Positions 45,441-57,849 are shown, counted from the stretch's first letter. The stretch: 64,000 bases of DNA from Antitrichia curtipendula (GCA_951230915.1 OX579633.1:21424574-21488573); one strand, 5' to 3'. Notes: a model not told the origin generated them from the letters alone. Program-made: numbers and translations.

Positions 45441-46055
45441 TTAACTCGATTTCCACTTGCAATTTTTCAACGTGAAGCTGTCATGCCACGTGGAGATAAA
45501 CGCCACAGGCAGTTCTGGGTTCTGGGTAACACGGTCATAGGAGAAACCTACCGTGTTCACGGTCGTAGGAAAAACTTCGTCTCCCATCTTCCTCTTGCCG
45601 TTGCATTCGCACTCCCTTCACATTCTTCAGTAATCACGTCTCCACCCTCGACGATTTTTGCTTCCACCGTAATTCTTCCATTTTTTGCGCTTGGTGCATA
45701 TCGCACTTACATAATTTGGGTTCTTTCAATCTTGCACTTATGCTCCCTTTCTCAATAATCTTGTGGATACAGCAACTGTAGGTAGAGTTGGGAGTAAAGA
45801 TCACTACGTATTTACCCTGAAATGAAGTGCATGTCCAAACACTCAACAACATGTTCCTGCTTGGAATGGAATGGTGCAAGCATGCTTGAGAATTGGAGCA
45901 TAAACAATCTTGTCCTGTAGCAGCATTGGTGTTGCAATTGGAGGTTGCAATTGAGCATATTGGGAAAGTGCTACAATTGACATGTTAAAAAGCTTCCTCA
46001 ACTTTATTGGACGGTTGTTTTTTAAGCCTTTTTGGCTGAAATTGGAAGGAGAATT

Positions 46056-46636
46056 ATGATGTCTCGGTTGGCATTGCGACGGTCACGGGGACAGGCTGCA
46101 TTGTTGTAGGCAATGAGAGGTGAATCTTGCCATGCCGCAAGGTTACGTTGACAACCCTATTGTTAAATTCCACCACAAGTCAACAATAGAAAGGTATAGA
46201 GTCTAATTACGCATCAACCTTTTTGTTTTAGGGATTTAGGTCAAAAGCTCCAAGGCTTGCATTTGAGATTTGACTTTGGTTTTGGTTGTGTAAATTTTGA
46301 CATAATTTTTATCTCTTAGAGTGCATGGTGATGTGCAGATATTGTGCATACTTGTGTTATCCTGCTTCATTTTTTTGTTTCTGTTTTGAGATTTGACACT
46401 GGTTTTGGGTGACCTAATTTCTGACTGTTAGGGTGCATGGTGGTGTGGAGATACTGTGCACACATGTGGAAGCGCGTAGTGGAGGTCGAAGTGGGGGAGT
46501 GGTGGTGCGAGGCCCTCCAGACGACTTGCCTTACACTTTGAAAGGCTTGAAGCACATCTCCATTGCAGTTCCGGATCTGGCTTTAGCAGCTGAGCATTAC
46601 CGGTGCGCCTTTGGAGCGCAAGTTAGTGCTCTTGTG
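46056..46636 (+). CDS. Methylmalonyl-CoA epimerase, exons 1-2 (partial)
   Basis: The enzyme interconverts (R)- and (S)-methylmalonyl-CoA in propionyl-CoA breakdown, in mitochondria of animals. Exon 1 (46056-46105) encodes MMSRLALRRSRGQAAL plus two bases and ends at a GTAGGC donor. It is Arg-rich, without acidic residues, like a mitochondrial presequence. Exon 2 (46432-46636) follows a TTAG acceptor in matching phase (TT+G) and reads HGGVEILCTHVEARSGG, then LKGLKHISIAVPDLALAAEH and YRCAFGAQVSALV, ending at a GTATGT donor. The segment L.HI.IAVPDL..A..YR...GAQVS matches the start of the VOC-fold epimerase domain, with the His of its first metal-binding position in KHISIAV. The remaining exons (HGV.., ELL.P, second half with HH) are not visible in the next 17 kb. 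Either introns are very long or the gene is truncated. An alternative is another glyoxalase-fold protein, but the GAQVS motif favours epimerase. Confidence 0.7.
46255..46465 (+). repeat. Tandem duplication of intron end and exon start of the epimerase gene
   Basis: 46255-46350 and 46370-46465 share TTTGAGATTTGAC, TTGGTTTTGG, a TTAG acceptor, then GTGCATGGTG.TGTG.AGAT and TGTGCA.AC..GTG. The upstream unit therefore has its own potential acceptor (..CTCTTAG) and a decayed copy of the exon 2 start. Confidence 0.75.
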
Positions 46637-49397
46637 GTATGTATGACATCTTCTTATTTTGGGTTTATGTCCTTCATTCCTTTACCAAATTCCCTTACCA
46701 AATTGGAACCTCTTATGTTATGTCTACCTAATTCTACTTGCTCGAGTTCTCTTTCTCAAGCTCATTATTGCGTGTTTGTCTTCTTTGTCGCTTATTCAAC
46801 ACGCTTTGGATGTTTAGAGTCATGTATTGAGAATTTTGACATGTTAGAAAACGTTTAGAAATGTTTTATAACGTTATGTTCAGAGTCACTTAACCCTTTA
46901 AGGACGAAGGATTCTTTAGTTTTTGAATGATTGTTTTGATGGATCATATCGTGGAAAGTCTTATTTGAGTGGAGAAGATTTTTGTATCATTAGATTGAAT
47001 GTGAGTTTCCTTGTCCTTAATACTGTTAAACTTAAAATTTGAGTAGAATTTGAATTTCCTTATAGTTCATTTGCTAAGAATTTTGCATTTCATCCCCTAT
47101 TCGTTCTCAACCTTTCTCTTTTGAGTCACAAAACAGATTGGGGAAGCCTTTAGTAACTTTGGAGAGGTTCAAAGTTGAATGTGCATTTGGATTAGGGTAG
47201 TGGGTTTCATTTTGTTTCCTAAGTAACTGTAAATTGGATGCACTCATTATCATGTCCTGACTTTTGTATCGCTTGTTGTATACCTCCATCGAAGATGAAA
47301 ACTAGTTAAAGGATTTCTAATATAGAATCTGTTCTATGTGGCCAACTTTATGGTATACCATTTGTCTGCTAGCTTGTCGAAAAACCTGAACAAAAAAGAG
47401 CAGCACTCTGCAAAAGACTCTGAAGAAAATGAAGCACAGAATCATAGGATTGAACAGAAACTACCGAGAGAAAACGAGAGTGACGAAACGGAGAGATCCT
47501 AGAAGAGGAGGAGGCTCGGGTGCTGCCTCTCCTCTTGAAACCAAGCTCCGCAGCAACAAGTGAGAAGAAGGAGACGAAAGTCACGAAACCCGCTTCGAGT
47601 TCCGCAACACGTTCCCCGGCCCCACGATATCCCCGAGGTTCCCAATGAGGGGAGCGTAAGCGTGTTTAGAAGGGGCCCATAATAAAGGGTGATATGCTGA
47701 TATTGAATGGCCCCTTTATAAATAATTTTATACAAATCATGGAGGTCATGTACACATGGTTTTTTCTTTAGAATTAAATTATTTTTTATTTTAGAACTAT
47801 TTAATTATTTAAAATTATTTTTAAAATTTTCTTTTGCAGCAAATTTGCATGGTAAATTGTAGATAATTATCAATTTAAGCAATGGTTTGATAATCCCCTC
47901 CCACCCACCCTTCCTTTTCCTTTACCTCTTAGATTAATATTGCTTTATGTAAATGTAGCCATAAATTTGGAATTCACTAGGCCCTTAATTTGATGCCATA
48001 AAAGTTTATTACTTATGCTATTTCATGACCTTGGATACTTATAGGAAATTTTTTTAGAAATGTTCCAACATTATATGAAGAAATTGTAACATCATATTGG
48101 AATGGAAATGTTTAAAATTATAGATCAAAATTAATCATTAGGTGAATAGAATCTTGATTGAAGTTTGGATAAAATTATGGTACAAGTTTAGGTTTTCTAA
48201 CTTATTCCATGCATGCCATTGATGGCCAAAATTTTGGGCCAAACCTATAAATCATAGACACTAATTTAAATATCATTTTGTGACGGCTCATTAATTAGCC
48301 ATGGAAGTGGTGATTTTTGAAATTTCCTTAAAGAATCTTTTAGTGTAAGTGGACTTGTTTTGAATTTGAATTTTATCCCAAGTTTGGTATGGAAGTGGGA
48401 AAATATTTTTGAATTTTCCACTAGGAACCTTCTGACTCAAGTAGGCTTCATTTGAAATTAGGTGTTTCCCCCTCATTTTACTTGGAGGTCAAAGTTCATT
48501 TTGGCTATAATGGCACCAAACCCTAGCTGAAAGTTTGCAGTATACATAGGTGGTTGATACATAGGTGGTTGAAATCATTGTGGGAATTGTTCACTTTGGT
48601 TGGTAATTTTCTCTTTGCATTAGTAAGAGGGATTTAGAAGGTGTTGGAGTTAGGAAAGCACACATGGCTTCTTCTCAGGTCCTTTGTGCTTTGCATGTTT
48701 TGCTATGCTTTTGTAATTTGTGGAACTTTGATGTGTCTACCATTCTCTTATGTAAAGTTTTGAGTTTGTTGTTTTGTGATTTTGCTTCTTGTGACTGCTA
48801 TAACACGTTGTTGTGAGCTGTAGACACCTGACACACATTTTCTAACCAACTATGTGTTTGTTGAATTGTATGGGTGTAGGTGAGGTTCATAGCCTCTTGA
48901 ATTAAATCCACCATTGTACAAAATTCTTTCCAAAGTTTTTAGCCGGATCATTCTTTTTATGTTTTTGGGTGCTAAATCCTATTGGTTGTAGGACTTGGTT
49001 TATGGCATTTCTAGAAAAAATCAATCTATGGTGATTTGACAATGTACTTTATTAGATTATATACTATCATGGATCTTGATTTGATCCCTACTTGAGAGAT
49101 TTTATAAAAACTTCTTTTATCTTCTGTAGGAGGTTTTGATGTGATGTTTTGATCTTGTCAAGAGCTTGATATGAGAAGACCTCTATCTTCTTTGTTATGG
49201 AGCTTAATTGTCTTGATTAGTTTGTGATTTTACATGTATAAAAAAGTTTAGAAAAGGCCCTGTACAAGGATGTCCCTCCCACCCGCTCGGGTTGCCTAAA
49301 TCCTAAATCTCCTAAATCATTTTCTATTTTAACCATAAACTATGGAGGTCCATTGTTCCCCTCTCTTAGATGTAAAAAAAATAACAATCTACAACGG
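46637..49397. other. Intron or intergenic sequence with one GC-richer island
   Basis: Presumed intron 2 of the epimerase gene at first. A GC-richer block at 47460-47690 (GAAGAGGAGGAGGCTCGGGT.., CCGAGGTTCCCAATGAGG) is unlike its surroundings and resembles inserted exon or retroposon material. Its minus-strand frame is not recognised. No further epimerase exon was found. Confidence 0.4.
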
Positions 49398-49625
49398 TCT
49401 TCTAATGGATCCCATTTTTTTTCCACAAGGTGCATCCATTTAATTTCCAAAGGTTTGAAATTGGGAGACAAGCTTATGGATCCCTTGAGACGGAAAAAAA
49501 TAGAGAGTGGTAGAAGAACTTCTAATGGATCCCATTTGTTTTTCCACGAGGTGCATACATTTAATGTCCTAAAATTTCAAATTGGGAGACAAGCTTACAA
49601 GTTCCTTGAGATGAAAAAAAAAGCC
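49398..49625 (+). repeat. 120-bp tandem duplication, diverged
   Basis: TTCTAATGGATCCCATTT at 49400 recurs at 49520. Both units continue CCAC.AGGTGCAT.CATTTAAT and AAATTGGGAGACAAGCTTA, ending in (C)CTTGAGA.G.AAAAAA. The open frame at 49353-49643 is open only because the unit length is a multiple of three. It shows the repeated peptide SNGSHFFSTRCIH and SNGSHLFFHEVHT. Confidence 0.75.
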
Positions 49626-50127
49626 ATCCGGTGTCAACATTGATCTTGGCAATTGCTATAAAGGAGAGTTGATATTAAATTTGTGGAAAAAGGAGTCCCA
49701 CAAATTTAATGTCAACTCCCTTTTTTAGTAGGAGGAAGAATTCCATGTCTAATTGCTGAGGTGAAAGCCTAAAGAAGTGAAGAAAGAATGGGTTTATTAG
49801 ACCGTTGTCCGCCTAAGTTTGCGCCAAAGTGTCCATGCCAAGGCTGTCTGAATGTTTGGATGTCCAAGGTCACGTCTGAACATCTAGGGTTCAACATCCG
49901 CTACTCCTGGGACGTTCCGTAACATTCATTGTCTCATAATTTATCAAGGAACAATAACTAAGCTCCGCCCCATCTAATCCGCTTGATCGATCCGTCTACC
50001 TCGCTCGATTGCCCATCCACCCCATTTAGTTCACCCATCCAAATCTTCTGCCTCGATTGACTAATTGTCCGTTTCGTCTTATCTGACTTATCGAATCGTC
50101 CGTTGCAATTTTGTCCAAATTAGACGA

Positions 50128-50408
50128 TATTGTTGAGTGCTTTCTAGTGGTATATCATGTGTCTGGTTTACAAAAACTTCAATGTGGGATCGCTCTAAAG
50201 ATTGGGGTCTGCTTGTCAAGTCCGTCTACCTTGCCCAATTGGTCGTCTGCTCCATCCGCCCTTCCCCGACCGAAGACATGTCCGTCTGATTTAGAATACC
50301 TCATACTATATCATTGGAAAGGTATTGTTGAGAGCTTTCCAATGGTATATCATGCATCCAATTTAGACAAAAATTGCAACAGTGGGTTCACTCTGAAGAT
50401 TGGGTGCT
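50128..50408 (+). repeat. ~194-bp direct repeat
   Basis: TATTGTTGAGTGCTTTCTAG at 50128 and TATTGTTGAGAGCTTTCCAA at 50322. Both continue TGGTATATCATG..TC, then CACTCTGAAGATTGGG or GCTCTAAAGATTGGGG. Between and before them the sequence is C-rich with CCGTCTACC and CATCCGCCC words. It looks like part of an eroded retroelement. Confidence 0.6.
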
Positions 50409-50914
50409 AAATATTACTTTAATTTTTGTAATCTTCAACACTCTTGGATTCCTTATTTTCACTTGAAAAGATCAAGTTGGTAATTATTCAGTATTTCAAT
50501 TAGACGAGAAGTTCACTTGCAATTGTAGTGTTAAAGCTTTGGTATGCTTGATTAGTTTTATATTACTAAGAGTCTGACCATATAGTTTTTCCTCTTTCAA
50601 TTTAATTGATATTGTAATCTACAAGGTTTTAGATTATGTAAATTTCTATAAAATCATTTGTACATACATTATTTTTTATTCTTACCACAATTCTTTGGCT
50701 ATAAGTTTGTGGCATACATTTATAATTTTATTTATACTAAATCTTTTGATTTTATTAATTGATAATTTAATATTGATAGTAGTATTAAAAAAAATTGTGA
50801 AGTTAAAAAAACTATTTCAAGAGATAAAACCTACTTGTAATCATTAACCCCTCAAGTACCAAGAAGACACAATGTAAAAGAAGACAAAAGTAAAAGTGTA
50901 AATAACAAGCTTTG

Positions 50915-52382
50915 AAGGGATTCCAATGTCCTTCAAAGAGCTTGAGAAATAACAACCACAATGAAGCAAAAGCTGCTCCTAAATAAAATACACAATTTTG
51001 GCAACTTTGCTCACAATGGCCAAAATCCAAGTGAATAGACCCAAAATATTGTAACAAAAGTTAAATAATGAACCTAAAGGATTGGAAGAGTGTTTTGAGA
51101 GGAAAATGAGTGCCTTTATATATATTTCTAAGGGCACTCACCCCCCTCTTTTCCTAAGTAGTAATCTTATCAACTAAGAATTTCATCCTAGTCCACAAGT
51201 TTTAACTTTTTACGTTGAACCTAACTCTAATTTTTGGAAAAAGATTCCAAATCACAAACAGATTGTGCCATTGGTTTCAAAAGGCCATTTTTAGTTTGTA
51301 GGAAACCCCACCCTCTTTCTTATGCTAAAAAACCACTAGAAACTAATGTCAACTTAAACTCCAAAAAGGTTAAAAATTCAACTTTTATAGGTTGACTTTT
51401 TCGTGGAAAGTAATTAGCCTAGGGTTTTAAGTAGGTATGAGGGAGTAAAAAAAGACCTAACTTAGGCCCCATTCTAGATTTATACACTCCTGGTACGCCA
51501 ATCAACATCACCATAATCTTCATTCAAAATTGTCGGTCTTGGAAGAATCTTGCCAGTTTCAAGTCTTCTAGATATCAAAATGTCTTGAAATTGGTTAGAG
51601 CATGTTATTAGCATAAAAGAAGCTAGTCTGATTTTTAGTGAGATTTATCGCACCTCGGGTAATTTCCATGAATTTCCCAGCGTAAAATTTGGTGGTTGAT
51701 TATCTGGAAGAATATCTTCTAACTACCAGAAAATTATGGAACTTTTTGTAGAACCTCTCATAAAATTCTACAAAAGATGTGCAAGCCCATGTCTTTACTT
51801 TGCACATTCAAAGAAGGAGAATCAAATCCCGCTATCTCCTTTAATTTTCGGTGAACATAGAATCATTCACTCAAAGGAAAAACTTGGCAAAGTGAGTTTG
51901 CCGTTGGACTCCTAGTGTGATTTCCACCTAGAAACACCATACTTATGTCATGGATGCCCTCCTCTGGTCCATCTTGAATTTTCTTCATTTGTAGGCTAAC
52001 AATTAGGATTTCTACTATTTCGTTGATACAATAGAGAAACTCAAATCTTTCTCTAGAATTGACTTAGGGTTCTCACATATGTTTCCTCGGACCAATTTAT
52101 CCATATTCTATGATATGCAAGGTGGGTTTAGCCAATTTGGGACAATTTTTTTAAATGATTACAACATGTATAATTTTTGGATTTCTACCCTATTTATATG
52201 TGAGATTTGGGTTATATTTTAGGAAAAACAAGTTAATTATGACAAAATACTATAATGGCATGTGACATACCTATTTTGACTTTACACTCTTTTTAGGGCT
52301 TTTTGTATAATAACTCACACTCAAATTATTAACACACGAAGACAAAAAAAATGAATTCCAGATGACAAATTGGGCACTCACA
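50915..52382 (-). mobile_element. Inverted LTR fragment
   Basis: On the minus strand it starts TGTGAGTGCCCAATTTGTCA at 52382 and follows the LTR at 33985-35440 closely: AGCCCTAAAAAGAGTGTAAA, ATAGGTATGTCACATGCCAT, ACATTTTGATATC.AGAAGAC, TTTTAGCATAAGAAAGAGGG and the promoter TATATATAAAGGCACTCA. The match fades near 50915, so the U5 side is missing or diverged. It may be a truncated solo LTR. Confidence 0.7.
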
Positions 52383-54337
52383 TGTGGCAAAAATCTGTGG
52401 TATGATTGTAAATCATAGGACCTAGAATTCTCTTGTTGTACCTATCCATGGACACAACACACAGTTAATTTTCTCTCAAAAACTATGATCTAATGGCAAT
52501 CATACTTGGAATCCAGACTCCCTCGTACAATTATCTTGGGATGACTGCAACCTATTCATAGGGTATGTGGAGATTTCCACGACCTTATTCATACTGGTCG
52601 TACCAATATGTGTATGTTGAGCTTATTGCATCAAAATCCATCATGTCCAATGTCCTTTATGTATGTTTGGTGATCATTGGCTTAAGATTGACTTGTGACC
52701 GGAAAGATTTTGATGAAGATAAGATGAGACCTTGATCTTGCATCAGACTTAGACAAAATATTTTTGTTCATTTCAATTTATTTAGTTTTTAATTTTTTTG
52801 TTTTCCCCCTGTTCGGCTCAATCATAGATTCATAGATTCATAGTTGACTTGGACCTATAGATATAAATAAATAAAAATTCATTCTTCTTCCCTCAATAGA
52901 GTGAGTTTGTAGTTAAAAGAAAAGATAGAAATTCAGAATCTATTATAATTTATTGAAATCTATAAGAATATTTTAGGAATCTTCTTTAAAACCTTTTAAA
53001 AATCTATTAGGAATCATTTAAAATCTTTCAAAAAATTTCAAAATCATTTGAAATTTCCTATAGAGTATGAATTTAAAGTTGAATTTTAGTCAATTGAAAT
53101 TCTTAAAGAGTACAATTTGATTTTGAATTTGGTTTGAATTCCAATGAAATTCAATATCTATGATGTGAACTAAGAATTTGATCAAAATTTTAGTAAAATT
53201 CAATTCTAATTCAAAGTTTGATTCAAATAACTTAATGAAAATTCAAACTTTGATTTAACTCTAATAAATTCAAATCCAATTAGAATTCAAATTTTAATGC
53301 AATTTTCATTTAGTTTTCTATGGAATATCCTTTGATTAGAGTTCAAACTTGTAATGAATTGAATTTCTGATTTATATTTTAAAGTATAATTGAACAAGTA
53401 TACATAGTGAATTTTAAAGATTTTTTTGTTATTTATTTTATAATTTCATTTCTCAAAGAGCAAATTTGAACTTTTTAAATTTGAGTTTTAATTTGAGTTG
53501 AAGTCTAAATTTTGAATCAAAATGTTTTAGTTTGAACTATCACAATTGAATTCCAAGTTTTGTTCATATTCAAATTTCAGTAATTTAAGCCCTACAATAT
53601 CAAGGTCATTTTTCTATCAAAGAACACTCAAAACTGCTATTTCTCTTTGTATAATTGTAGTCATCCATGAAAACAAAGTGAAGAAATTTTTTTTAACTCA
53701 AAACATTGGATCTTGTACAACACATCTTACATCATGAGGTAAAAATTTCATGTAGTGGTACAAATTGGAAGACATTAGCATTCAAAGTTGGAAAAAAAAG
53801 TTTTTTTGGATGCTAGTCAACAGTTTTAAATGACTTTCAGTGCCATTTATAGAATTTTTTTGCACTATAGACTTTGAAAGTTTGAATTTTTTTTAAATTG
53901 TGTTGAAGAATTGAGTTCAAAGTCTATAAAAAAATTCCAATAAACAAACTTCATTTTCAATCTTGAAAAAATTGTTAAAGAGATGTACATAGGTTAAAAT
54001 TTGAACAAAAAAATAAACCATTAAAAAATTTGAGATAGAATTTAAACACAATAATCCAAATACTGAGATTATTTTAGCATGCAAAAAAATATATATATTA
54101 AAAATTGCACTAAAAAATAAATCCAACAAAAGCTTTTTTCACCAAGATGCTTAGATTGCCCAAAAATTAAGGTCTGTATAACTTTCTCATCACAACTGCA
54201 AATTGAATGAATTGAAGTTTTACATATACATGCATATATCATATTTGAAATAAAAACTATACTTATAGAAATATAATGAGATTTTTTATTTTATGAAAAA
54301 ATTTATAGCATCTAAGAATTTTTATTCTATTTTTTGA
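52383..54337. other. AT-rich low-complexity stretch
   Basis: 52900-53500 is a degenerate field of AATTCAAA/TTTGAATT words. No gene. Confidence 0.4.
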
Positions 54338-55688
54338 GATGTCAATTGAGATGTCTACACATTTTTTGAGACGTTTTTTGGGACATTAGATTAGACGTTC
54401 TTAGAGACATTTTTTGCAACATCAATGTAAACAACAACCGAGACATCTAGATGTATTTTATTATTTTTAGACATCAACTAAGAAAATGTCATGTTCAATT
54501 TGATGCTCATCTCTAAGATTCTAGTTTTAATACAAACTACACATTTTAAGTATCCCACATGGTTTGCCATACCTCTTACCACCCTACTTGTATAAAATCT
54601 TGTCTTTTCATTTCAAAATACTTATAATAAATAACTTTTCAATCTATATAATGTAATTGCTAAATACAATATATTTTGTATGGCATCTTGTATAAGCTAT
54701 ATAATGTATGGCATAACATATATGGGTTATTATGCATGGTATATAATTTATGGCATATTGGGTGAATGCAAGAAAGACCGTCCACTTTGCATAGCGTTTT
54801 CTACAGTACTGCTGATTTTTTTGGGAGTACTGTTTAATTAGAAATTTTTTTTTAAAAAAATCTGAAAAATATGTTCAATGTATACACCTTTAAGAAGAAG
54901 TTACCTTAGGAAGGAAAAGCATAGAAAAATTCTCTAAGTAGGAGAACTGAAAAAGTGCAAAATCTCATGAAAATAGGTACTTTCACATTTTAATTTGTAA
55001 AAAATAGAAAAAACAATTTTTAAGGAAACTAAAATTGTCCATTTGGGAAGACTTTATAGGAAAGACATTTCACCAAAAAAATGATCTTGAAACAATTTTG
55101 AATGTTCAGAACTGCGCGCGCAAGGGAGCCCTGTTTGCACGTATGTGGAGGGCATAAAATAAAATATTTTTAAATTTCCTTTGGTAGATACATGAGTTCC
55201 TACTATGGGAATAGACCATAGAAATTTCAGATCTAGATCATTAAGTTTGGATACTCCCCAGTACTAAAAACCCCTAAACTGCAAAGTGTGACAAATTAGC
55301 CAAATTGAAATTTAAATATAAAATGATTTTTAAATATTTTTGAAAAATAAGGGATCTAAACAAGATCAGGTTAGTCATCTTCAAAAAAAATTTCAAGTTA
55401 ATTGGATTCATTCTTCAAAAGTTATAGCCGATAACAAGTCCGACACGTCAAGTGTGACAAAAAATAGTACTAGTCTTTCTTGCATTCACCCTATTGAATA
55501 TTGTATATAAATACAACGTTGTCTCAATTGATGTTTCAGAAAACAAGTGAACTTTGTAGTTAACATTCCAAAAAACATCTAGACATCTTAGTGGACATCA
55601 AAGGTTTACATTGCAAAAACATTTGGACATTTGATTTGATGTCTAAAAAACATCTCAAATAATATGCACAAATCTCAGTTGATGTTTC
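54338..55688. repeat. Inverted repeat arms split by a younger element
   Basis: Left arm 54338-54455 (GAGATGTCAATTGAGATGTC, TTTTTGAGACGTTTTTTGGG, GCAACATCAATGTAAAC, GAGACATCTAGATG) pairs with the reverse complement of 55570-55688 (AACATCAACTGAGATTTGTG, TTATTTGAGATGTTTTTTAG, GCAATGTAAAC, AAGATGTCTAGATG). Arms of ~120 bp suggest an old TIR element interrupted by the 722-bp transposon at 54770-55491. Confidence 0.6.
54770..55491 (+). mobile_element. 722-bp TIR element, copy 1
   Basis: Starts GGGTGAATGCAAGAAAGAC and ends with its exact complement GTCTTTCTTGCATTCACCC. Flanks are TATT on both sides. It is nearly identical along its length to 59146-59875. No transposase frame. A conspicuous GCGCGCGC-like core (ACTGCGCGCGCAAGGGAGCC) lies near 55112. 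It inserted within the older inverted repeat. Confidence 0.9.
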
Positions 55689-57619
55689 AAAGAACAATAT
55701 AAAAATGCTCAAACACCGTAAGTGTATGCTGACAAAGCATACCATGTCAAGTGCCACATCAAATGCCACGTCACAAATGGGGCGCATGAAAAAACATTCC
55801 TACTTGAAAGCCACATGACAACTTCTCATAACCTTGGAAGACTGTGTTTTGGGATATGTCTTCCAAAATCTTCTTGAAATTAAACCACATTTTTGTGATT
55901 TTTGACACTTTGGGGCTCTTAATCACTCCATCTTGATGCATTTTTTTAATATCCAACTGGACACAAGTGACGTCCAAAAAAATGTATGTACCACATTATG
56001 GGCCTATCACAAAAAACAAGGGTTTTTTCTAGTGTTAACCTCTAAAAGATCTAAAAGATCATATTGAGATTAAATATTAGTAGTAATTATTTTAAGTATA
56101 TTAATCATGTATAGATTTTAAATTCATTTGTCTAGTTGTTTTTTATTTGTGAAGTTTTCATTCATAAAGAAATGAATCTAAATTTCTATATCCATTTAAA
56201 ACATATTTTCACAATATGACCAATTTTCATTATTCATTTACAAATAATGAATCTTTATGTTAAGATTCATTAAATGATTAATATATCTATTATATAAATA
56301 GTATTAAATTTTTTATTACATTTTCACAATGTATAGGTTGTATTTCCTCCATAACATTGAATTTAAATTTTACAAATAAAGATTTTTACAAAATGATGGG
56401 ACTAATGATTAGTAATCAAACACTAATGAAATGTACAATAGATGAAATCTATTTAATTTAATATTTAAAAATATATATTTTGATTCATAGTATAGCTCTA
56501 TAGAAAAATGATTAAATGGATATAGAAATTTAGATTCATTTCTTTTTTTCTGAAACAAATGAAAACAAGTTTCATTTCAAGGGGGTAAAAATACAAATCT
56601 AGCTAGCCATGTAGATAACTAAGTAGGCTTTGGGATTTGTTAATTTTTGTGTGATTTTTTGTGTGTTTGGTTTGTTCTTGACAAATTTCTGGTTAATTGA
56701 GTGTCCAATTTGGGTCATTTTGTTAATTTGTTTCAATCCAAGTTGGGTTTTGTTTCCTTGCTAATTTTCAAGTTGGATAGGGAATGACTCTACCTAGTTT
56801 TTAGTCCAAGTTGGAATGTGTCAGTGGGTAAAGGGGTAAGTAGATTAGTTGTTAGTCTGAGTTGACAGTTTTTCATGTCTTGTAAAATGGGATGTTGAAT
56901 GTGTTTGAGGTGGTTAGATTTGAAGTTTCAATTGGGTAGTTGAGGGTAGATAGGGTATCTCTTCCAATTCGGGTAACCGTCAAGGTCTAGTTCCCTATTA
57001 AGTTCATCTCTTCCAATTTTTCTTTACCCACTGTTGAAGGAAGTCCAGTGCAAGTCCCAGTCCAAGTTGGCTGTGTTTTGTTTTATTTTGTTTGTGATGA
57101 GATGTGCATGTGTGTGATGGAAATGATAAGTGGGAGTTGGAAGTTGAAAATAAAAGAGTGATAGATTGTGATGTTAGTGTGTGAGATGGAGAATGTAAAG
57201 AATCTAGTTGGAGATTATATTAGTTTGGTGGATGAAGTAAAAGTTTTAAGTGTTAATCAGTGGAAAGCTGGTGAGAATCGAGTTTGTAATAAATCTAAAC
57301 TGTGAAATGTATAACAATGATATGCTCACCAATCCGATTAAATGAAAATTTTAATTTAAGCAAATTGGTGTCCTGTAGATGTGATTGTATGATTGTATTA
57401 TCAAGTTATCAAGCTTGGACTACATTCGTAGTTGGAAGTGCAATGTCGTTGTAGTTTGAGTGTCTATTAATTTTTCAAATTGGATCATGGTTTCCTATTT
57501 TGAAATTGTATTATCTATTTTAGATGTTAGTCTATTTAGCATGAATTTCCTACTTGACCGTCTCCCTTGGAACGAACTTATTATACTAATAGGGTAGTTT
57601 CCGAATAGGTCATTATCTT
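55689..57619. other. AT-rich intergenic region with a CACTA-type end
   Basis: CAAGGGTTTTTTCTAGTG ending at 56034 looks like the right end of a CACTA-type MITE but its partner was not located. 56880-57070 contains repeated CAAGTTGG/AGTTGG words. No gene is supported. Confidence 0.4.
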
Positions 57620-57849
57620 TCTTCAACAAGCCACAAGTGGCCTGGCTAGGGACGACTACAAGACACAGACGGACGACGCAAGACTAATTGGATGGCAAGC
57701 AGGCAAGGCGTTGGGAGGGCTACGGGGCCCTTGCCGGCCAGCCACGGCAGGCCGGAACACGTGAAGGGACTTAGGGTGGTTGGAAAACGAATCCTATTTG
57801 AGGCCTAGAGGTAGCCCAGCTTGGTTGGTTGCCAACCATTTGGGCGAAA

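Noticed and set aside
45483..45758. 91-codon plus-strand frame upstream of the epimerase exon
   Set aside because: Looks like pyrimidine-rich promoter or 5' UTR sequence; not in a splice relation that improves the epimerase leader.
55771..55977. 68-codon minus-strand frame
   Set aside because: Part of the CACTA-type sub-terminal region ending at 56034; no protein similarity.
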